The notes beneath the pieces are model-generated. The model searched no databases. It had not been told where the DNA came from and saw nothing but the letters and a program-made list of their open reading frames with translations. From positions 29,306,488-29,370,487 of the forward strand of contig NC_079480.1 in assembly GCF_026230105.1 (NCBI RefSeq): a stretch of DNA of 64,000 nt, written 5' to 3'. This document shows, one piece after another, positions 55,745-64,000 of the stretch (position 1 is its first letter; the number at the start of each line of letters is the position of its first letter). The position numbers and the translations under genes were made by a program. The DNA comes from Diorhabda sublineata (lineage: Eukaryota > Arthropoda > Insecta > Coleoptera > Chrysomelidae).

Positions 55745-56540
55745 TTCAATAAATTTTCTTTTGTTTTTCATTGTCATTTTTTGTTGCAAATTTCATTATT
55801 GTATAATATCCATGAAATTTCTCTTTTCATTCAGCTTTTGAGAAGTCCGAAATACTTATATTATTACTCATTTTTTCCACTTAATCCAGCTTTCTGCAAT
55901 TTCTGTTTTTTGACATTTTTTTTGCAAATTTCAATTTTCTATACTTTCCATAAAATTTCCGATTTGATTCTGCTTTTGAGAATCCAAAAAAATTGATATT
56001 CTTATCATTACACATTTATCTTTAATAAACTCTCCTTTATATTTTTTTTGACATTTTTAAGTAAAAAATTTCAATTTTCTGTAATGTCCATAAAATTTCC
56101 GATTTGACTCAACTTTGTAAGAAGTCCAAAAATATTCATATTATTTACGAGTATATTCATATCACTACTCATTTGTTCTATTTAATCCAGCTTTTTGCAA
56201 CAAAACAACAGTCTTAAATATATCTATCTTCAGTAAACTCACTTGAAGCTTTTTTGACATTTTTTTGTTGCAAACTTCAATGTTCTGCAATCTCCATCAA
56301 ATTTTCCATTTCATTCAACTTTTAAGAAGTTCCAATATATATTTATATTTATATCAGTACTCATTGTTTACATTTTATTATGTTTTGTTGCAATATTATT
56401 TGCACATCTAAATTTTTGTAATGTATATTCAATTCATTTTCTTTCTGTACTTCTTCAAGCTCATAATCCAAATTTTAAAATTTAGATTTTGGATTTGTTT
56501 GTCATTTTTTGTTGTAAATTTAATTTTTTTTTTCGAGAAA
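55745..56540 (+). repeat. Degenerate satellite-like tandem array
   Basis: About four to five diverged units start near 55770, 55910, 56049, 56248 and 56501. Each unit starts TGACATTTTTTxTTGCAAA, continues with TTTCAATTTTCT, CCATAAAATTTCCGATTTGA and AACTTTTGAGAAGTCC, then TTAATCCAGCTTT. Unit lengths vary from about 140 to 240 bases. It lies in the last CENP-C intron. Confidence 0.65.
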
Positions 56541-56710
56541 TGTAACGTTACCTATACATGGTTACAATAAGTAATGTTGCCAGGGTGCTACTACCAGAAA
56601 TATTTTATATAACCAAGGTTCACATCAGTAAATGCGTTAATTAGCATATTAGATCTACTTCATTTATTAGAGAATAGAATATCAATAATTAATTTTTTGT
56701 ATATTTCCAG

Positions 56711-56787
56711 GTTTATGCTACTCCATAATAAACGATAGTAGCAGTGAAAGTCTCCTATTAGCCTGCGTGAAAATGCCGGTTTCATAG
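56711..56787 (+). CDS. CENPC: CENP-C exon 13 (end of cupin domain, stop)
   Basis: The final exon follows ATATTTCCAG in phase 1 and encodes GLCYSIINDSSSESLLLACV, KMPVS and TAG. YSIxN-SSEx-LLLA corresponds to the last strands of the CENP-C cupin. Summed over the 13 exons recognised, the coding sequence is about 4.3 kb (roughly 1,430 codons), plus whatever is missing at 41388-44107. AATAAA signals occur at 57080 and 57092. Confidence 0.85.
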
Positions 56788-57079
56788 TTGTGTATTATAC
56801 ATATTCTATCTTCAATTCTGTTTTTGAATATCGTTTTCATTAAATTTCTATTGTACCTCATTTTTTTTTCATTTCTTGTATTCTTATCATCACATTTGTT
56901 TGTAAATTTGCCATTCAGAGTGTATATGAGAGAATGATAAAAATAATATAGTAATATTCTATGAAAGTTTTATTTGTTTTGTTTGTTTAGTTGTAGCAGC
57001 AGCCTACTAGATCTGACAAAAGAGTTTTATTGTAGTTTTTTTTGAAATGTAGTATAAGTATAACTATTTTTTAGTTGTT

Positions 57080-57097
57080 AATAAATTTGCCAATAAA
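57080..57097 (+). promoter_or_regulatory. Polyadenylation signals downstream of CENP-C
   Basis: Two AATAAA hexamers (57080-57085 and 57092-57097) lie about 300 bases after the CENP-C stop on the same strand; either could end the transcript. Confidence 0.4.
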
Positions 57098-57099
57098 GT

Positions 57100-57880
57100 A
57101 CTAAAACGCATTTAATTATCAATAAACATTTATATCCATATATGTTTTTTTCTTAGTTCCCTTTCTTAATATTATTAATATAAAACACAGGTTTTATTAT
57201 ACTTATTCCCGCATGTTCCCCAAAACTCCTTGAATCGGGACTTTGATCAGAGTAATTAGTACCAAGTACTTCGAAAGATAGCTTTTACATGATGTTCTAA
57301 CCTTCTTTAACTTCAATCAACGATATTCCATTAATTTTATTCCTTCTAAAAAATCAGATTTGTCAAAGTCGTCAAAATTGGTATTTCTTTGTGACTTTTC
57401 TGGAGTCAAATATATATCTTTCTTCCGAACCATTTATTCTGAAATAGAAGAAATAAGTAGTCACTTAGCGCCAAATTCGGAGAATGAGAAACAATTTGTA
57501 GCCCAATTAATGATTTTTTGTCATTACTCTGGTGCAAAAGAAATGCGTACATCACTTTTTCAAATCCTATTTAAATCCCCCAACAAATTGGTATAATATC
57601 CAACATGGATACAGTTTTGAAAATAATCAATTTAGATTATAGTGCGTGAATTTCAAAAAACCGCCTTTTTAACTTTATTGGCCGGCAAACCCATCTTTTA
57701 TACCGATTCACCCGGAGAAATCAATTGTTTTGACCACTGTTTGGTCTCTAGTGCGTTGTGGTGGTTCCACGCTACGAAATGGAACATACATTTTATATTG
57801 CGGCTGAACTATGTCTTACATTCCTAAGAAGTTGTCAGGGGATTGTGAGAGAGAGGAGAGATAAATTTGAAAGCTTGAAG
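57100..57880. other. Unassigned sequence downstream of CENP-C
   Basis: Two short plus frames (57360-57596 and 57642-57827) are not recognisable. They may be fragments of an unidentified element. Confidence 0.35.
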
Positions 57881-58690
57881 GATACCGTATAGTTCACCAG
57901 TGTAAATACTACACGTCGAGGGTGTTAACTGGACCTACCAATTTATACAAAATTGTCTCAATATACATGTCACAATCATTACATCCAATTTCCTGCATAC
58001 CTCTCTTTTCCAAATCAGGTATTTTCACTCTTAAGGTTATCCAAGAAATGTTTTAATATATTGCTTGGACATAAACCAATTTCAAATCCACTCTATACCA
58101 TGTTATGTTCGATGCAATGAAAATCCGAGATGCACGTATCGGTGTTTATTCTAAATACATCAAATTCTATCCTGTCACTTTTCTTAATATCTTAGTTATC
58201 TGAAAGTGGCCATTGTCCATTATTTTCCATTTAATTAGTGAACTTTATGAATAGACATTTTGAAATGAGTCCTCAAATGAAATCTATATTTGGTTTTTTA
58301 TATCAAATATAGAGTAACTATCGTCTACATACTTGTACCATGCCTTGACAAATACTGAAACTCTTGATTAATCTGCTTTTTAAAGGGATTCATGAATAGT
58401 TCAGCCATAAACGAGGATAATATTTTTGTATTATATCAGCTCCTAATTACTACAGTTCAGTAAGTCGTCAAGGTACTCCAAGGTCTGCGGGATCGGCACA
58501 CTGGATATTAATGAACTTACATAGAAGAAGAATGAAATTTCCCCATCTTTTATATCCGTATTCTCCATTTTGTTAATGAATTCTAACGAATTATTCTTTG
58601 GAAAACTCTGATTTGAAGGGTAGGTTTTCAAACACCTTCGAAAATCATCTGGAAATATTATAACTAGGTGTACACATTGATGGAACATTA
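57880..58690 (-). mobile_element. Penelope-like retroelement remnant
   Basis: Read on the minus strand: NNSLEFINKMENTDIKDGEI, SFFFYVSSLISSVPIPQTLE (the SFDVxSLFT-xVP region of Penelope reverse transcriptase), then WYKYVDDSYSIFDIKN (the RT YVDD catalytic box) near 58345-58295, and KRGMQEIGCNDCDMYIETIL near 58000, resembling the start of the GIY-YIG endonuclease (with YIE in place of YIG). Frames are broken by stops, so it is dead. Confidence 0.75.
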
Positions 58691-58968
58691 AGTCTTATTG
58701 CCCTCCCTGGTTTGTGAATTTAGAAACAATAGAGGTTCGACATTGTTGGATTACTAATAGATAATTTATACTTAAGTACATATATCGTTGATAAGATTTA
58801 AGTATTTCTGTAACAATGTGTGTGTGATGTGTGAATAGTTTAAATATGGACACAGGACCTTTTCCTTACACTCTTTAGTTTATTGGTGGTTTTTCTCCAT
58901 TGGAATTCTTTTTTTACGGTAAGAAGTTCATGAGAGCGAAAATTTAATTTAAATAGATGACACATCAC

Positions 58969-59345
58969 TCAATGAGTCGTGTGACTAACTAATTTTTTCC
59001 AACAATCCATTTTATTCATCAATCTAATCCCCTTCAAGAGGAATACAATCATTACCGCTTCTCTAACTTCTCGATGTCGTGCTTGTAGAAAGAATTGTCT
59101 TGCCTTAAAATAGGCAATTGCTTCTTCATTTGGTAATAATTTTTTTGAGATCAGCGAATAGCCTGTAGTCACTGGGGACCGGATCTGGACTATACGGTGG
59201 ATGAGGAGGCAATTCGAAGTGTTATTCGTTCAATCTAATTATCATTGTCTTCGACTTGTGAATGCCTGCATTGTCTTGGTTTTTTTCTTCGACATATGAG
59301 TCCGTTTCTCTTTAATTTTTGCATTCAAACGATCAATCAACTTAA
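58969..59345 (-). pseudogene. mariner (DD34D) transposase C-terminal remnant
   Basis: The minus strand gives QDNAGIHKSKTMI, then FELPPHPPYSPDPVPSDYRL, LLPNEEAIAYFKARQFF and a closing MDCWKKL region: second and third catalytic aspartates and C-terminus of a mariner transposase, with frameshifts. Confidence 0.75.
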
Positions 59346-59844
59346 TATTGGGAAAATCTACGACTTACATAATAATTAAAGAAGAGAAATGGAAAGCTAC
59401 AGGAAAATCGGAATTTCAAAAAAGAAATCGTGACATAAAAATATCTTTTGAGATTATAAAGATTACCGTGTAAAAAGTCGAAGCACATTATAGTAACTTT
59501 TAACATAGGTTTTCAATGGAAAAAGCATTCTAGGAATTTTATTTTGATAGAAAGAAGCATTATTGTAGTATAGAGAGAAAATTACCTAAGAACTATAAAG
59601 AAAATAAAAAGAAGAAATATATTTTAGTTGAATCACTGAGGGACGTAGAACAAAATCAATTTTGTGAAGGGTCGGAGACAAGCTTTTTTTAAATAATTTA
59701 TCTAGTGATTTAATTTAAATCTATCAACAGAAAAGGGGTGCAGATTGATGAAAGTACATATCGCCAGTTCAAACGATTTTGTTAAAGGTGTTTTATTGAT
59801 TTTTTATTTTTTAATATACTCTTTCCGGTGATTACCATGAGAAC

Positions 59845-60250
59845 ATGAATCCTAATGTCTTTATAGAATGGTTCGAACGAATTAAAGATCTCTTTCCTCA
59901 AAACTGTATAATAGTAATGGATAATGCAAGTTATCACTCGAAACTTTCAGAAATATTTCCCAAAACCAAGTGGTTCAAAAATATTTTCAAAATTCTATCA
60001 AGTTCCAACCCAACCCCATTTTGTGAGAATTTTTTGTGTCATTTCCATAAAGAAAAATTCAGAAAATATGAAATTGATGAAATTGCAAAAAATCATGGTA
60101 TGGCGGTTATTAGATAACCACATCTAAGATAACCATATCAGATAATCAGAAAACAAAATCATTGTCAACTAAACTGGATTGAACTGGTATGGGCACAGAT
60201 AAAGGAAGCGATTTTTTAAAATAAGTGATGCTAAGCGGTTGTTTTTTAAG
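59845..60250 (+). pseudogene. DDE transposase remnant (IS630/Tc1-related)
   Basis: The open frame NPNVFIEWFERIKDLF and CIIVMDNASYHSKLSEIFP contains the second catalytic Asp block. After stops comes WIELVWAQIKEAIF, equivalent to the NPIELxWxxIK block carrying the final Glu. It belongs to a transposase family frequent in insects, but the exact clade is not clear. Confidence 0.7.
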
Positions 60251-60654
60251 TTAATCATACGATTAAAGAAGTAAAGAAAATGGAAATTGCAGAAGATTAC
60301 CGATTAAATCATCCAGCCACCAGCATTAAGCGATGTTTTAACAAAAATACGTGTACACACGATATATAGTCGAGAGCTGGTCACCACCTTGACCAAGGTA
60401 CTCGCCACAAAGCTCCATTTTTTTGTATGATTGATTTAATTATAGTTAAGTATCAAAACGTACTTCTGTCTGGGGTAGCGCGGTTGCAAGAATACCCCCT
60501 TTATTTTTATAAATGTATTTTTTTTTTAAATATTGTTTCACTCGTCTGCCGTTGACATATGTTTTAATTTATATTATCTGGAATCCATGAAAAAATTGGC
60601 AGAATATTCTCACGGTTGCAAGTACCTGCCAGGTGAGTTTGAAATTGTGACAAA

Positions 60655-60712
60655 CGAACGAACGAACGTATTATATATTATATTATATATTATATTATAT
60701 ATTATATAGTCT
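60655..60712. repeat. (GAAC)n and (ATTATAT)n microsatellite
   Basis: ACGAACGAACGAACG is followed by repeated ATTATATATTATATT. Confidence 0.9.
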
Positions 60713-60930
60713 GCCGTTCATGTATTCTCCAATTCACACTATTTTAAGCGTGTAAAAAATTGGTAAAAGATTTTTAGGTTGTAAATACTTCTAAAATTAA
60801 TCTGGAGAGGATGCATTCGTGTTCAAACCCCACATACATACATATACTATTCTTACTGTAGAAAAATTTAATGTATATTTGTATTCTACATACATTTCGT
60901 CACAATCGCTCATTGGCCCTTCGCCTACAC

Positions 60931-62430
60931 CAGAGGTGTCAAACTCTATTTTGCAGAGGGCCATATATTAAATTTTAAATTCGTAGGTGGGCCAGATTCA
61001 TATCAAAGTCGTAAAAGATGGTAGGTAATTATGTTGAGCTCGAGGATCCAGATACCTGACTTCTCTTGCTTTTGACAAGCTCATTGATGTCAGGTATCAT
61101 ATACGTTGTAGTTATTCAAAGAATTGATTGGAAATGTTCATTCGTAAGTCTTGTGCCATGTTTGTTCTTATTTATTTTCATGACAGAAAACATCTGCTCA
61201 CATAAATAGGTGCCATTGAAGATCTATCAACTCTATTTGCAAATAAACTGGTGCCTGTGAAGCTTCAAAATTGAATGGATTGCTGAAAGTTGGAATTCCT
61301 TTTCTTTCATTTTGTGAAAGTCTTGGAAACGATTGTTGAATTCCGTATTCAAATTTTGTAGAAGTTGAGAGTATTCATCCAATTTTTTTTTGGTTCACTG
61401 GGCCAAAAGATTTTAAATGAGGGAAATGGTCCAAAGTATGATTTTTTACCTTTCAACTTTGTTTCAAAGTTTGAATAAATGAATATATTTAAGTGACAAT
61501 CAGATTTTTACCCTGTAACCTTATAATCAGATCATTCAAGTGTTTATTCAGATCTACCAAAAAGTCACAATCAATCCACCAGTCATTGTCATAATCAATT
61601 GGTTTGCCTTATTCTAGCATGAAAGCTTGAATAGGGTCACGTAATGTAAAAAATCTTTCTAAAACTACTCCTCGACTGAGCCACCGAACTTTTGTGAAAT
61701 AAAGGGCGTCAGAAAACTTTTCGTCCAAATCTTGTAAAAATTGTCTGAATTGTCGGTGATTTAGTCCTCTGCTCCTTATAAAATATACAATTTTAATTAT
61801 AGGTTGCATTACATGGTCCATTTTTAAATGTTTGGATCTCAATGATTCCTGATGAATTATACAGTGAAAGCCCACAAAATTCCCTAATGTTTTAATTCAG
61901 TTACAATATCATTTGTTGTTGTAGTATTTGTCAATGGAACGTACTTTAATAGTTCTTCAGATATTTCAAAGTTACTGTTAATGCCTCGTATAAAAACAGC
62001 AACTTGAGCTGTATCAACAGTATCAGTGCTCTTTTCAACAGCCAGTGAAAAGTTTGTAAATTCCTTAATTTTCTCCTTAAGTTGAAGATCCAAATTTTGA
62101 GATAAATAATTTATTCGTGTTTTTTGAAAGCGAAATATTTTGAATTATTGACTTCGCTCTCTGTATTAGCTATAGTAAACATCGATTGTTGACCTTGAAG
62201 TTTATAATTTAAATATGACAATGTGTCGATTCTTATTTTTTCAGTGTAATAATCGAATTTTGACTTATGATTCGTATCATAGTGTCCTTATAACAAGCAA
62301 CTGTTCGATTACAAATCAAACACAGTGGTTTACCTTTCCATTCTATGAAAAAATATGCAATTTTTCATTTAGACTGGAAAGTTCTGCACTGACCATCAAC
62401 TTTACGCTTTTGTGACATTATGCCATAATC
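60931..62430 (-). mobile_element. hAT-family (GTF2IRD2/ZBED-like) transposon remnant
   Basis: The plus-strand left border CAGAGGTGTCAAACTC resembles hAT terminal repeats. The minus strand encodes, in order, YNHKSKFDYYTEKIR-like BED-finger-end sequence, LQGQQSMFTIANTESE, DLQLKEKIKEFTNFSLAVEK, VAVFIRGINSNFEISEELLK, FHCIIHQESLRSKHLKMDHV, FIRSRGLNHRQFRQFLQDLD, RWLSRGVVLERFFTLRD and DYDNDWWIDCDFLVDLN. This matches hAT transposases related to vertebrate GTF2IRD2-type genes. DES of the first catalytic site reads EKS (AVEKSTDT). Frameshifts, an internal deletion and a missing right end show that it is dead. Confidence 0.8.
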
Positions 62431-62754
62431 TTAAAAATTATGGAGGTCGACACAACAATTACAATAGATATCGCACCGCGCACGACACAAACAAATACAC
62501 AATACCTTCACAATCACTATTTCGCAGTACAATTAAAATCCTTATCCAACCATATCACTTCGATTAGTCGACTCATCTGACTCACGTTACGCTGACGCAC
62601 TCGTTTTATATAGATAAGGAAGATTCTAGTCTAGACTCGAAGCGCTTGGAAGATTCTATCGTTCTCGAAAAAAAGTAGGATATTTCCGCTTGCTGCTAAG
62701 AGATGGCGATACTGTCTTTCTCTAGGCACGCCCTGCCCTTGAAATTACTTATCA

Positions 62755-62962
62755 ACGTCTTCTTCTTCTTCTTATTTTAAAACTATGTCTTGTGTTTTCA
62801 AAGAGGCAGCCTAAGTTGTGACTCCGAGGACCAGCTCTCATACCAGCGCTTTGGTGGTCTTCCAGACGGTCTACTTGTATTGGGTCTCTCTTCCTTTGCG
62901 ATTTTCGCCAGTCGATCGTCGTCCATTCTATTGACATCTATCTATCTATCAACATCCGTAGA
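62755..62962 (-). mobile_element. RTE-type LINE 3' end with GAA tail
   Basis: The minus strand encodes NRMDDDRLAKIAKEERPNTS and then PSGRPPKRWYESWSSESQL and a stop, the last block of RTE-like pol proteins. After about 20 bases the insertion ends in an (AAG)n tail, seen as TCTTCTTCTT at 62760-62773 on the plus strand. It is strongly 5'-truncated. Confidence 0.8.
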
Positions 62963-63014
62963 CTTAAGAGTACTAGTATTTAAAGCATCCGTAGAGGAAT
63001 CGAATGAAGTCTAA

Positions 63015-64000
63015 ACATGATTCTTCTTTCTGGGACACAATATGGTTATTGCTTTATTCATTAAAAAATATCCAAATACTACAATGAAGAAAAGTACTGC
63101 TTGGAGTTTAATCAAGAGATTTCCTAGAGCCGGGAGCTTTCTTAATTACACCAATTACACCAATATGTTTTAAAATTGAAGCAAAACTAGAAACATAAGT
63201 AAATATTTACAGTAAACTTTATAAAGCAAACAGGTTTCATCTATATAAATTCAAAGTTTGTCATACTCCAGAAGAAGGTGACAAAACAAGGCAGTTGCAG
63301 TCTTTAAAAACAGTGAATATTTGATGTAGAATATCATACGAGAAATAAATCATCGAACTTGTCTTTACTGAACAAGTGTTAATTTAGCATACAATATTGA
63401 TGTCCTTTGATTATTCGACACTCATTTTTTTTGGCCTTACATAATAGATTTTTTGTATGGGAAAGGAAAAACAGAAAAAACTCGTCCAGTTTGATGAATA
63501 ACTAGAAAAAAATGTATTAAGAAATCCATAAATATTAGAGCGGAATTAGTGAATTAGTGGAGCTTAACATTTATTCTGAGTTTTATTCAATTATCACTAA
63601 TTTGTGTTTAACTTGCAGTAAAAAGTAATAATATAAAATTACATTTGGTAACTTATTCCGAAATTTGATATATGGACCTAGATGGTGATGTAAATATTGA
63701 ATCTAAACAACTATTTCCAACAACTTTTTGCCATATTTGCCATATAAAAGATACTAATTTACAGAAAAATAGGAATTTTTCAAAACTTTATCCCTTACAA
63801 GAGTCGTTTCACATATCCGGGGACACATTGTATGTCTAAAATATTAAATCATTAAATAACTCTAAGAAAAATGTAATAAAAATTGTCATTTCTAGGTATT
63901 ATGTTGAAGTGAGTTGAAAGTTTCAGAATTTATTAAAAAACCCGAATCGTGATTGCGAAAATGATTCGCTTGTTAGTTTCTCATAAATATGGAAAAATAC
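63015..64000. other. No recognisable gene at the window end
   Basis: AT-rich sequence without long frames or known repeats. A TCTTCTTTCTGGGACAC and other short motifs carry no assignment. Confidence 0.4.

Overview
This is an AT-rich, intron-containing, transposon-dense animal genome segment, almost certainly from an insect. Three conserved host genes lie in a large mass of decayed mobile DNA. The evidence for an insect is the protein similarity of the host genes and the mix of Tc1/mariner, piggyBac, pogo, Crypton, hAT, Jockey/RTE-like LINE, Penelope and Ty3/gypsy remnants. A CENP-C gene argues for an insect with ordinary (monocentric) centromeres, for example a beetle, fly or wasp relative, because CENP-C is reported lost in several holocentric insect orders. 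The species cannot be named from the sequence alone.

Host genes: (1) 2515-4095 (+), the large last exon of a KIF-binding protein (KIFBP/KBP) gene; its N-terminal exon is not in the window or not recognisable. (2) 15599-20868 (-), a complete two-exon TBK1/IKK-epsilon kinase gene of 733 codons; its 3.07-kb intron holds nested MITEs and a dead mariner. (3) 25851-56787 (+), a CENP-C (centromere protein C) gene of at least 13 exons spread over 31 kb, ending in a cupin domain split over three exons. One short part of its exon chain (41388-44107) is unresolved. TBK1 and CENP-C are divergent, about 5 kb apart.

Mobile DNA by region: 1-2250 LINE fragments; 4991-6311 a complete rosa-like (DD41D) mariner on the minus strand; 6330-9650 fragments of gypsy, piggyBac and Tc1; 10358-11626 a Jockey-type ORF1; 12342-15012 a Crypton tyrosine recombinase interrupted by a 1631-bp pogo-like element. 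The CENP-C introns carry a second rosa-like mariner (33272-34592, plus strand, about 99.5% identical to the first), piggyBac, Tc1, mariner and LINE fragments, MITEs, microsatellites, a satellite-like array, hammerhead-ribozyme-like repeats and another Crypton. Downstream, 57880-62960 holds Penelope, mariner, another DDE, hAT and RTE-type LINE remnants.

Most striking observations: the recently mobile pair of DD41D elements; the pogo-in-Crypton nested insertion, whose removal brings the recombinase parts back into one frame; hammerhead-like ribozyme remnants in inverted orientation; and the reconstruction of a scattered CENP-C gene with a divergent CENP-C motif. I found no wholly new multi-gene system. 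No rRNA, tRNA or CRISPR was recognised.
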